Shown here one piece after another: positions 6,564 to 12,363 of a DNA stretch of 12,363 nucleotides. Position 1 is the stretch's first letter. Each line of letters opens with the position of its first letter. The stretch is from positions 1 to 12,363 of the forward strand of contig JANWKW010000057.1 of assembly GCA_025451135.1 (NCBI GenBank), read 5' to 3'. The notes under the pieces were generated by a model. That model ran no database searches and was not told where the DNA came from. It worked only from the letters and a program-made list of their open reading frames with translations. The stretch is from Vulcanimicrobiia bacterium. GTDB taxonomy: Bacteria > Vulcanimicrobiota > Vulcanimicrobiia > Vulcanimicrobiales > Vulcanimicrobiaceae. A program made the position numbers and the translations under genes.

Positions 6564-7806
6564 GGGCGAGAGTGTCCGATGCGACGCCTGCGACCCTCCG
6601 CGCGACGTCGATCCAGGCGAGCACCCCTTCGCCGCGCATTTCGAGGGCGCGCCTGCGCCGGTCGGCGAGTTCGCCGGGCGCGAAGGCCCGTTCCAAAGCG
6701 TCCGCCCACGCGATCGGGTCTCTGGCCGGCACGCGGTCGCCGCCGGTCTCCGGCCCGACCAGCGAGCGCAGGCCGCCGACATCGCTCGCGATGACGGGCA
6801 CGCCGGTCGCGCGTGCCTCCAGCGCGACCATGCCGAAAGCTTCGTAGTGGCTCGGAACCGCGACGACGTCGGCGGCACGAAATGCGCCGGCGATCGCGGC
6901 GTTCGGTATCGGTCCGACGAACCGGACGGCCGCGGCGATGCCCAGGCGTTCGGCGAGCAGACCGAGTTCGGGGATGCGCGAGCCCTGCGCCGCTCCGCCG
7001 ACGACGAAGAGGCGCGCGGTCGAGCCGCGTTCGCGCGCTATCGCGAGCGCTCGAAGGAGGTCGTCGATGCCCTTCTCCGGGGTGAGGCGACCGATGTAGC
7101 CGACCCAGATCGCGTCGGGATCCAAGCCGAGTTCGACGCGCTCGCGAACGCGGTCGCCGGGAAAGAAGCGCGCCGTATCGACGCCTGCCGGCACGACGTG
7201 GGCGTCGACCTTAGCCACGCCGTACGCGGTCCTGTGCAGCTCGACGTGCGCATCGGAGAGCGTGACGATCGGCACGTCGCGCAGCAGCGCGCGCTCGATC
7301 TCGATACGCCGCAGGGTGACCGGGTCGCGGGCGACTCGCTCCACTCCGTGCGAATGCGGCGTGTGCACGTGCGGCAGTCCGAACTCGGCGGAGATCTCCA
7401 TCCCGATCGCGCCGGAGAGCCAGTAGTGGCTCGAGACGAAATCGTAGCGCGTCGCTCGGCATAGCCCGCGCACCGCTTCGACCGCAGGCCGGAGATGCGC
7501 CGCGATCTCGTCGTTCGCAAGCGGCGCCGCCGGTCCCGCGTCCACGCGGACGACCCGAAAACCGCGATAGTACTGGGCCGCCGGTTCGGAGGCCGCCTGG
7601 CGACGGGTCACGACATCGACCGTCCATCCATCGGCCGCGAGGGCGGCGGCTACCTCGCGTACGTAGATGGTGACGCCGCCGTTCTCCGGAGCGCCCACCG
7701 TGGTGGTCGGATCGGCATGGAGCGAGAGCAAGAGCGCGGCGCGCCCACGCGGAACGCCACGCCTCTGAGGCGAATAGTCGAGTAGCAAACGGTCGTCCTT
7801 ACGCAT
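6556..7806 (-). CDS. GT4-family glycosyltransferase, sucrose-phosphate-synthase/MshA-like
   Basis: A 416-residue GT-B retaining glycosyltransferase. The N-terminal Rossmann half has LLLSLHADP followed by NGGVTIYVREVAAAL (about 42-56), the Gly-Gly acceptor/donor loop of the sucrose synthase, SPS and MshA group. SSHYWLSG and HTPHSHG (about 125-154) follow, then VVPAGVDTARFFPGDR. The C-terminal nucleotide-sugar half has GYIGRLTPEKG (R240, K245) and the E-x7-E motif, E322 to E330, in YEAFGMVALEA. About 20 residues precede the first conserved strand; no better internal start is evident. The adjacent phosphatase suggests the acceptor is a sugar or polyol phosphate, for example fructose-6-phosphate giving sucrose-6-phosphate. 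The exact donor and acceptor cannot be read from sequence. Glucosylglycerate, glucosylglycerol or mannosylglucosylglycerate-type chemistry remains possible. Confidence 0.88.
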   Translation of the reverse strand: MRKDDRLLLDYSPQRRGVPRGRAALLLSLHADPTTTVGAPENGGVTIYVREVAAALAADGWTVDVVTRRQAASEPAAQYYRGFRVVRVDAGPAAPLANDEIAAHLRPAVEAVRGLCRATRYDFVSSHYWLSGAIGMEISAEFGLPHVHTPHSHGVERVARDPVTLRRIEIERALLRDVPIVTLSDAHVELHRTAYGVAKVDAHVVPAGVDTARFFPGDRVRERVELGLDPDAIWVGYIGRLTPEKGIDDLLRALAIARERGSTARLFVVGGAAQGSRIPELGLLAERLGIAAAVRFVGPIPNAAIAGAFRAADVVAVPSHYEAFGMVALEARATGVPVIASDVGGLRSLVGPETGGDRVPARDPIAWADALERAFAPGELADRRRRALEMRGEGVLAWIDVARRVAGVASDTLARG

Positions 7807-7842
7807 GGCGCACAGTCGAAGCGAGCCCGTTCAGTCCTACCC

Positions 7843-7848
7843 AATATA
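7843..7848 (-). promoter_or_regulatory. Candidate -10 element (TATATT) for the glycosyltransferase-phosphatase pair
   Basis: On the minus strand TATATT lies about 37 bases before the glycosyltransferase ATG, in the only AT-rich part of the 110-bp gap after the ClC gene. The best -35 match, TTCATG, sits 18 bp upstream and is weak. The position and the sharp local AT richness support a promoter here, separate from ClC transcription, but the call is tentative. Confidence 0.4.
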
Positions 7849-7916
7849 CGCCGGTTTTTCACATTGCATGAAGAAACGGTGAGAGTTTCCGGGTCCGCTG
7901 TTGACGTAGGTCATGA

Positions 7917-9710
7917 TTACAGGTCCGTTCGGGCGACGTACGCTCGCAGGACGTCGCGGCGGGTCACGATGCCTTGCAGGGCACCGGTCGCGCGGTCGAC
8001 GACGGCGAGCAGTTCGACATCCGGATCGGCCATGGCGGTCGCCGCGCCTTCGAGCGTATCGTCGGAATGGAGAACCGAGCGCGGTGCGCGCACGATCGAG
8101 GCGATCGTCGCGTGCGGCTCGGACCGCATCTTGGCGGCCACGTCCGCGGCGGTGACGACGCCGACGAACGTATCGCTACGGACGACCGGGATGACGAACT
8201 CGGCGCTTCCTTCGAGTCGGGCGGCGATGGCGTCGATCCGATCGTCGAGAGCGGCCACCACCGTCGGCGCGCGTTCGACGCCGGCGACCAGAACGCGGGA
8301 GAATGGGCGAGGCCGGCGCGCGCGCGCCCAATCGATGCCGCGGCGCACGAGCTTGAGTTCGTAGACGGTGTAGCCGAGCAGGCGGCGGCCGAGGATGGTG
8401 GCGATCACCGTGCAGACCATCAGCGGGAGGATGATCGTATAATCGTCGGACATCTCGAAGACGATCATGATCGCGGTGATCGGCGCTTCCGAAGCGGCGG
8501 CGAAGACCGCCGCCATGCCGACCAGACCGTAGGCCGCGGCCGATGCGGTCCAGCTCGGGAACATCGCATGGACGGCGGCCCCGAACGAGTTCCCGACCAT
8601 CGCACCGGTGAAGAGCGAAGGGGCGAAGACGCCGCCGCTGCCGCCGCCGCCCAGCGTCAGCGAGGTCGCGAGCGGCTTGAGGATCGCGAGTGCGAACGAG
8701 TGCCAGCCGGGCACGTGGGATGCGAGGATCGCGTCCATGGAGCTGTAGCCGACGCCGAAGACCTGCGGGAACCAGATGCCGATCACGCCGACCGCGCCGA
8801 AACCGAGCGCGGCTTTGACGAGCGGGTCGATCTTCGACGCATCGAAGCGATCCTCGAAGAAGTACAGCAGCTTCACGAAACCTGCGGCCCAGACGGCCGC
8901 GATCACGCCGAGCACGGCGTAGAGACCGAGTTCGGCCGGCGAGACCAGGTAGAACGGAGCGGCCGAGAACGACGCGTGATTCCCGAAGTTCGCACGGCCG
9001 ATGACCGCTGCGACGACGCTTGCGACGACGATGGTCGCGAACGAGCGAGGCGCGAAATCGCCGAGGATGACTTCGCTTGCGAAGAAGACGCCGCCGATCG
9101 GCGCGTTGAAGGTCGCCGAGATCCCGGCTGCAGCGCCGCATGCCACGAGGGTCCGGACGATCGGCGTCGGTGCGCGGAAGAGTTGTCCGAGGAGCGAGCC
9201 GATAGCTGCGCCGATCTGCACGATCGGGCCTTCGCGTCCGACGCTGCCGCCGAAACCGATACAGGTCGCCGACGCCAGGCTCTTGACCGCGATGACGCGC
9301 GGATGCATGATGCCGCCCTGGAGGGCGACCGAGGCCATCACCTCGGGGACCCCGTGCCCCTTGGCTTCCTTGGCGAAGCGATTGACGATAAAGGCGGTCG
9401 TGACGCCGCCGAGGATCAGGACCGGGACGACCGCGGCCGGCCCGAGGAACCCGAGCAGCGGTCTCAGATAGTCGAACGCCAGGTACTGCTCCCCGGAGAT
9501 CAGCCAACGGAACGCGACCGCGCCGTATCCTCCGCCCAGGCCGACCAACGCCGAGGCGACGAGCAGAAACGTGCTTTGATTGAGCGAGAAGCGGCCGACT
9601 TCCAGCCGGTAGCCGCGAGGCGTCTCGATATAGCGTACGGTGGGCGGGCTCCACGGCATGGTAGCGGCTTTCGCGGCGATACCCGGCGTCTGCCTGGCAA
9701 GCGGGCGCAT
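7917..9710 (-). CDS. ClC-family chloride channel / anion transporter with C-terminal tandem CBS domains
   Basis: A 597-residue ClC protein. The membrane domain (about 45-455) has the anion-pathway motifs in order: GHGVPEV (118-124), GSVGREGPIVQIG (155-167) with gating Glu E160, FNAPIGGVFFASEV (201-214), GGGGSGGVFAPSLF (354-367), and a Tyr near 450 (GYTVYELKL) likely equivalent to the central pore Tyr. Two CBS domains follow (about 472-530 and 537-595; FVGVVTAADVAAKM and LQGIVTRRDVLRAYV), which in this family bind adenine nucleotides and modulate transport. E213 aligns with E. coli ClcA E202, so the E203 'proton glutamate' position is Val214, as in animal ClC channels. ATG codons at 9710 and 9659 are both possible starts without a clear SD. 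It is divergent from ssrA, 61 bp away. Confidence 0.95.
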   Translation of the reverse strand: MRPLARQTPGIAAKAATMPWSPPTVRYIETPRGYRLEVGRFSLNQSTFLLVASALVGLGGGYGAVAFRWLISGEQYLAFDYLRPLLGFLGPAAVVPVLILGGVTTAFIVNRFAKEAKGHGVPEVMASVALQGGIMHPRVIAVKSLASATCIGFGGSVGREGPIVQIGAAIGSLLGQLFRAPTPIVRTLVACGAAAGISATFNAPIGGVFFASEVILGDFAPRSFATIVVASVVAAVIGRANFGNHASFSAAPFYLVSPAELGLYAVLGVIAAVWAAGFVKLLYFFEDRFDASKIDPLVKAALGFGAVGVIGIWFPQVFGVGYSSMDAILASHVPGWHSFALAILKPLATSLTLGGGGSGGVFAPSLFTGAMVGNSFGAAVHAMFPSWTASAAAYGLVGMAAVFAAASEAPITAIMIVFEMSDDYTIILPLMVCTVIATILGRRLLGYTVYELKLVRRGIDWARARRPRPFSRVLVAGVERAPTVVAALDDRIDAIAARLEGSAEFVIPVVRSDTFVGVVTAADVAAKMRSEPHATIASIVRAPRSVLHSDDTLEGAATAMADPDVELLAVVDRATGALQGIVTRRDVLRAYVARTDL

Positions 9711-9729
9711 CCGTATGCTTGCCGCACGT

Positions 9730-9737
9730 GTTATAGT
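9730..9737. promoter_or_regulatory. Candidate overlapping divergent -10 elements for ssrA and the ClC gene
   Basis: The plus strand reads TATAGT at 9732-9737 and the minus strand reads TATAAC across 9730-9735, so the same 8 bp could serve as a -10 in both directions. Spacing to the ClC ATG at 9710 would leave a short leader of about 13-15 nt. Towards ssrA it would give a precursor with a 5' leader of roughly 30 nt for RNase P to remove. No good -35 hexamer is visible for either direction, so confidence is low. Confidence 0.3.
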
Positions 9738-9771
9738 GGTCGGGATGCCGGCGACGGCATCCGATGGTCAC

Positions 9772-10126
9772 GGGGCTGAAATAGGTTCGACAAGGAGATC
9801 CGTGGCCGGTGTCAGCAGGCGGAGTTGCGAGCCCTCCTAAAACGATCGCAATCGCATAACTGCGAACAACGAATACGCCCTCGCTGCCTAAACTAGGTTA
9901 GCGACGGAACCCAGGGGGTGGGCCCGAGCCACTCTGGTGTTTCCGCCAACAAGTCGGGCTGGCGCGCGTTCCCGATCCGAGACGCGCGCGAGACAATGGA
10001 TCTGCGGCGACCGGTAAGCCCCGCTTCGAGGCGTACGGTCGATCAAGTCAAAATCGAAGCTGAGCCTGGAGAACGCACCGGTTAGGCTTTTTGGACTCGG
10101 GGGGCAGCACCCCGACAGCTCCACCA
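9772..10126 (+). ncRNA. ssrA: Transfer-messenger RNA (tmRNA, one-piece)
   Basis: Trans-translation RNA that rescues stalled ribosomes with SmpB and tags the nascent protein for proteolysis. The 5' end GGGGCTG pairs with CAGCTCC at 10116-10122 to form the acceptor stem, followed by encoded ACCA (10123-10126). The D-loop-like GGTTCGACA near 9784 is the conserved tmRNA 5' sequence. CCGGTG at 9806-9811 pairs with CACCGG at 10076-10081 as helix 2. The tag frame is at 9862-9891. TCGCT and CCTA around the stop pair with TAGG and AGCGA to form the helix after the tag. The order 5' acceptor, tag, 3' acceptor shows the unpermuted form. The T-arm (10097-10115) is abnormal: the loop reads GGCAGCA, not TTCRANT. 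Length is 355 nt, normal for the family. Confidence 0.95.
9862..9891 (+). other. tmRNA tag reading frame (ANNEYALAA, then TAA)
   Basis: The resume codon GCG at 9862 follows TAACT, similar in position to the TAGTC of E. coli tmRNA. Nine codons give ANNEYALAA and end at TAA 9889-9891. The YALAA terminus equals that of E. coli (ANDENYALAA), so ClpXP and ClpAP-type recognition is expected. The tag is one residue shorter than E. coli's. Confidence 0.85.
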
Positions 10127-10133
10127 AGTACGG

Positions 10134-10163
10134 CGCCCCGCCTCGAAAGAGACGGGGCGTTTT
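10134..10163 (+). terminator. Intrinsic terminator of ssrA
   Basis: CGCCCCG (10134-10140) pairs with CGGGGCG (10153-10159). An inner CTC/GAG stem is capped by a GAAA tetraloop, with one C/A mismatch between the two stems, and TTTT (10160-10163) follows. It starts 7 nt after the encoded CCA end. The minus-strand gene that converges here stops at 10168; its transcript would lack a T tract after this hairpin. Confidence 0.85.
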
Positions 10164-10167
10164 GATT

Positions 10168-10605
10168 TCACGCAAGGCCCCAGCGCCTTGGCAACTTCCC
10201 GATGGTACATGCGGCGGCCAATCCGAAAATCGCCGGCAACAGAACCATAGCGATCCACCATGCTGCCCAGTCGCTGTCCTCGGAGAGAATCCGTAACAGA
10301 AGCCAGACTGCGAAACCGATCGCCGTCGCCGGAACGAGGACGAGAAGCGATCGCCACGGGCGCGTCCTCGCCGGCGTCACGGTGAGCAAGGCGATTCCGG
10401 GTAACGTACCGATGACCACCGCCCATAATGGGATATAGATCACCGAGAAGGTCAGCCCGGCCAGGAAGTCCCCGCATGTGGACCCGTCTGCGCCGCACGT
10501 TGCGGCCCAACGCACCCAGAGGATCACTCCCACAAGAAGACCGACCATAAATGCGCCAGAAACCGCCGCGACCACACGAGCAATGATCCAAGCGAAATGT
10601 GCCAC
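10168..10605 (-). CDS. Hypothetical four-helix membrane protein
   Basis: I do not recognise a family. The 145 residues contain four hydrophobic segments (about 5-32, 48-75, 86-105, 113-134). Two cysteines (C37, C44) lie in the loop between helices 1 and 2 and could form a disulfide if that loop is outside. The start is GTG at 10605, chosen because GGAAG lies about 8 nt upstream. The gene is poorer in G+C than its neighbours: 68 of 120 bases in 10201-10320, against 44 of 60 in a uvrC stretch I counted (1681-1740). It ends next to the ssrA terminator and lies 33 bp behind the duplicated-module gene. Function unknown. Confidence 0.7.
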   Translation of the reverse strand: MAHFAWIIARVVAAVSGAFMVGLLVGVILWVRWAATCGADGSTCGDFLAGLTFSVIYIPLWAVVIGTLPGIALLTVTPARTRPWRSLLVLVPATAIGFAVWLLLRILSEDSDWAAWWIAMVLLPAIFGLAAACTIGKLPRRWGLA

Positions 10606-10638
10606 ATCGGCATCTTCCTGCGCCGCTCTCGGGCCCCT

Positions 10639-10905
10639 CTAGCGCGTGTGCTTGTTCACGGTCGCGTACGCGATTCGCTTGGCTTCGCCAGGGGACTTGC
10701 CGGCGTGCTCTTCCGATTCGGCGATGTGGGCGGCTTGGCGCTTCTCTTTCGCGGTGTAGCGGTGCGCGTCGGGGTGGAGTTTGTTGACGGTCGCGTAGGC
10801 GATGCCCTCGGCTTCGTCCGCCGGATGACCCGCTCGCTCTTCGCTCTTCTTGATGTGCTCGACTTGCCGATGCTCTTCGGCGGTATAGCGGTGTTTTTGC
10901 GGCAC
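10639..10905 (-). CDS. Small hydrophilic protein of two tandem 38-residue modules ('plasmid stabilization protein'-like)
   Basis: The 88 residues are charged and lack hydrophobic segments. Residues 5-42 and 48-85 are copies of one module: HRYTA-x-E-x-RQ, HI, SEE, AG, then EA and IAYATVNK. They are identical at 25 of 38 positions and separated by LHPDA. The pattern, basic N-terminal Tyr-Thr followed by x-x-HI and ending in ATVNK, resembles short proteins commonly annotated 'plasmid stabilization protein', whose function is unproven and which normally have one copy. That family link is from memory. GTG 10905 is chosen for its strong SD. The frame stays open upstream through the reductase gene, but that part is a shadow. 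Confidence 0.8.
   Translation of the reverse strand: MPQKHRYTAEEHRQVEHIKKSEERAGHPADEAEGIAYATVNKLHPDAHRYTAKEKRQAAHIAESEEHAGKSPGEAKRIAYATVNKHTR
10651..10764 (-). repeat. Second copy of the 38-residue module
   Basis: It encodes residues 48-85 of the duplicated protein. Together with the copy at 10780-10893 it forms a direct repeat with a 129-bp offset. The longest shared blocks encode HRYTA and IAYATVNK. Both copies stay in frame, which indicates an old in-frame duplication under selection rather than a recent slip. Confidence 0.75.
10780..10893 (-). repeat. First copy of the 38-residue module
   Basis: It encodes residues 5-42 of the duplicated protein. It is the more N-terminal copy and differs from the second mainly in the middle, at the residues around HPAD versus KSPG. 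Confidence 0.75.
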
Positions 10906-10910
10906 GACGT

Positions 10911-10917
10911 CCCCTCC
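10911..10917 (-). promoter_or_regulatory. Strong Shine-Dalgarno site of the duplicated-module gene
   Basis: On the minus strand GGAGGGG lies 5 nt before the GTG at 10905. It is one of the best SD matches in the window and decides the start within a much longer open frame. Confidence 0.75.
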
Positions 10918-11006
10918 GTTCAGAGGATGTCGTACCCACGCCGGCGCCACGACGACACCGGCAGGACGGTTCTGGTCATCGACGGGCGTGTATTTTGCGC
11001 CCAGCC

Positions 11007-11669
11007 TCAGGCGTCCGTGCGGTCTGCTCGCCGGAGGACGACGTGCGTAGCGTTCTCCGACGGCACGAATTCCACACATCCGTATCCCAGAGCCCGCGTG
11101 TCGATCCCCTCGAAGAGCGGCTCGCCCCGGCCCAGCAGGACGGGCGCGATCGCGAGGTGGAGTTCGTCGATGAGGCCCTCGCGGAGATACTGCCGGATGG
11201 TGGCCGCCCCGCCGCCGATCCGCACGTCCTTTCCGGCAGCGGCGTCGCGCGCCCGGTCGAGCGCCTCGCGAATGCCGCCGGTCACGAAGTGGAAGGTCGT
11301 GCCGCCGGCCATCTCGATGGGAGCGCGCGCGAAATGGGTCAGGACGAAGACCGGCGTGTGATACGGCGGCTCGTCTCCCCACCAGCCTTTCCAATCCGGG
11401 TTCGGCCAGTCTCCGCGATCGGGTGAGAACATGTTCCGCCCGAGGATCCACGCCCCGACGTTCGCGAAGCCGCGGGCGGCGAAATCGTCGTCGATCCCGG
11501 TCGTACCGCCGTCCTTGCCGAAAATGGTCCGCTGGAAGGTGCGCGTCGCGACGAGCCACGGGTGCAGCTCCGAGCCGCCGGCGCCGAGCGGATCGTCGAG
11601 GCTCTGACCCGGGCCTGCGCCATAGCCGTCGAGCGAGATGGAAAAGCCGTTCACGCGAAGTCGTGTCAT
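11007..11669 (-). CDS. Dihydrofolate reductase family protein (RibD C-terminal domain)
   Basis: A 220-residue NAD(P)H-dependent reductase-fold protein. The N-terminal SLDGYGAGPGQS (12-23), then LHPWLVATRTF, GRNMF at 78-81, YHTPVFVLTH (103-112) and TTFHFVTGGIREAL are typical of the RibD_C/DHFR-like family (PF01872). The nucleotide-binding stretch DVRIGGGAATIRQYL (148-162) precedes IDELHLAIAPVLLGRGEPLF, the family's C-terminal hallmark. The substrate of these stand-alone proteins is generally unknown; neither folate nor riboflavin synthesis should be assumed. AAAGGA lies upstream of the ATG. The start codon overlaps the DUF998 stop (ATGA), so the pair is translationally coupled. Confidence 0.93.
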   Translation of the reverse strand: MTRLRVNGFSISLDGYGAGPGQSLDDPLGAGGSELHPWLVATRTFQRTIFGKDGGTTGIDDDFAARGFANVGAWILGRNMFSPDRGDWPNPDWKGWWGDEPPYHTPVFVLTHFARAPIEMAGGTTFHFVTGGIREALDRARDAAAGKDVRIGGGAATIRQYLREGLIDELHLAIAPVLLGRGEPLFEGIDTRALGYGCVEFVPSENATHVVLRRADRTDA

Positions 11670-12286
11670 CGCGCATCCTTTCGACGCCGGACGCTGCTCA
11701 CCGTCGAAATCGATGCTGCCCCGGTCATCATCAGCCAGAGCGGCAGCAGGTCCACCGTGACGTGCTCGAAGACGCCGATCGCGTGTGCGCTGACGCTCCG
11801 CACGGTGAAGAGCACGCCCGCAAGCGCCCCGACCGCGCCGAACGCGACCGCGGCCGCACCGAGCGGCCGCAACTTCGAGCTTGCATGCAAGAGCGCCGGC
11901 CCGAGCGCGAGCATCCCGAGATTGCCCGAGACGAAGAGCAGCGCGGCGCCGACGTCGTGCAGCACGCGGTCGCTATCCTCGGGGACGAGCCCGACCAGGA
12001 TCACGCCCAGGCCGTTCGCCACGATCAGCGCGATGCCGACGTCGCGCAGGCGGCCGGGCGGGAAGGCCGCCCGGATCAGGAGCGCGCCGCCGCCGATGAG
12101 GACGCCTTGGACGAGCATCGAGCCGTCGACGAGGCCGTGGAACGGCGAGCGGCCGGCACCCAGATCGCTGATGCGGTCGGTGAAGAAATCGTAGCCCCGC
12201 CAGTGGATGCCGGCGAACGTCTCGACCAGGAAGAACTGCAGGGTCGCGATCCACGCGACCGCGCCCAACCGTATGCGTGAAGTCAC
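11666..12286 (-). CDS. DUF998 domain-containing membrane protein
   Basis: A 206-residue protein with about six hydrophobic segments (near 8-26, 56-74, 83-101, 110-133, 142-162, 178-193). YDFFTDRISDLGAG (32-45), LVPEDSDRVLHDVGAALLF (100-118) and FEHVTVDLLPLWLMM (173-187) fit DUF998: a conserved Ser-Asp-Leu-Gly after helix 1, a His-Asp before a later helix, and a Glu near the last helix. Its function is not established. The start is GTG at 12286, preceded by AAGGGG about 6 nt away on the minus strand. It is the upstream partner of the reductase, sharing ATGA, which suggests stoichiometric expression. Confidence 0.85.
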   Translation of the reverse strand: MTSRIRLGAVAWIATLQFFLVETFAGIHWRGYDFFTDRISDLGAGRSPFHGLVDGSMLVQGVLIGGGALLIRAAFPPGRLRDVGIALIVANGLGVILVGLVPEDSDRVLHDVGAALLFVSGNLGMLALGPALLHASSKLRPLGAAAVAFGAVGALAGVLFTVRSVSAHAIGVFEHVTVDLLPLWLMMTGAASISTVSSVRRRKDAR

Positions 12287-12323
12287 AGAAAACGCCCCTT
12301 ATGCTCGAGACGCGAAAACACTC

Positions 12324-12363
12324 TCAGATGAAGTCGCGCTTGCGCGATTGGGCCCAGTAGGTC
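12324..12363 (-). CDS. Possible C-terminal end of an unidentified protein (partial)
   Basis: One minus-strand frame enters from the window edge and reads TYWAQSRKRDFI before a TGA at 12324-12326. The residue mix looks protein-like and the stop falls 37 nt before the next gene's GTG, as expected for an upstream operon member. Twelve codons are too few for identification, and an accidental open frame of this length is common. Confidence 0.3.
   Translation of the reverse strand, partial: TYWAQSRKRDFI

Noticed and set aside
6564..6878. N-terminal extension of the phosphatase frame up to 6878
   Set aside because: This part is a shadow of the glycosyltransferase C-terminus, rich in Arg, Ser and Pro. 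Family similarity starts exactly at the GTG at 6563.
7974..9779. A 601-codon plus-strand open frame opposite the ClC gene
   Set aside because: It is composed almost entirely of Asp, Glu, Arg, Gly and Ala with no motifs, and it is the complement of the well-supported ClC coding sequence. It also runs into ssrA.
10104..10167. An attachment site or island boundary at the ssrA 3' end
   Set aside because: I found no second copy of the ssrA 3' end downstream and no recombinase gene, so an att site cannot be supported within this window.
10639..11676. A 345-codon minus-strand frame fusing a long N-terminal region to the duplicated-module protein
   Set aside because: The N-terminal part is a frame-shifted shadow of the DHFR-like gene. 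The real start is the GTG at 10905 with its GGAGGGG site.

Overview
This is a G+C-rich, densely packed bacterial chromosome segment with short intergenic gaps, GTG starts, and genes that overlap or nearly touch. It carries no rRNA, tRNA, transposase, integrase or CRISPR array. The tmRNA and UvrC show it is bacterial. Composition and gene content would suit a soil-type lineage such as Eremiobacterota or another little-cultured high-GC phylum, but nothing here fixes the taxonomy and that placement is a guess.

Layout. (1) 9-3397, plus strand: a tight four-gene run of a stand-alone Clp N-domain protein, a DedA-family membrane protein, UvrC (nucleotide excision repair) and a small four-helix membrane protein of the phage-holin-4_2 type. 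Gaps are 9, 4 and 1 nt, so it is probably one operon. It ends at a perfect 16-bp hairpin (3419-3454) shared with the convergent DUF389 gene. (2) 3460-5870: a DUF389 membrane protein (minus) and a GH1 beta-glycosidase (plus) are divergent, with start codons only about 20 bp apart. (3) 5829-7806, minus: a GT4 glycosyltransferase and a sucrose-phosphate-phosphatase-like HAD enzyme overlap by 8 nt. They look like a two-step sugar-phosphate synthesis and dephosphorylation cassette (sucrose or a related compatible solute). The phosphatase gene's 3' end overlaps the GH1 3' end by 42 bp. (4) 7917-9710, minus: a ClC-family anion transporter or channel with two C-terminal CBS domains. (5) 9772-10126, plus: one-piece tmRNA (ssrA) with tag ANNEYALAA and a clear intrinsic terminator, but an abnormal T-arm. 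(6) 10168-12363, minus: a lower-GC small membrane protein, an 88-residue protein made of two copies of a 38-residue module, a RibD-C/DHFR-like reductase translationally coupled to a DUF998 membrane protein, and possibly the last 12 codons of another gene at the window edge.

Functionally the window mixes housekeeping (uvrC, ssrA) with membrane and stress-type accessory genes. I see no clear multi-gene novel defence or mobile system. The points most worth a second look are the tmRNA T-arm, the channel-like residue in the ClC protein, the GT-phosphatase cassette with its altered HAD motif IV, and the duplicated 38-residue module.
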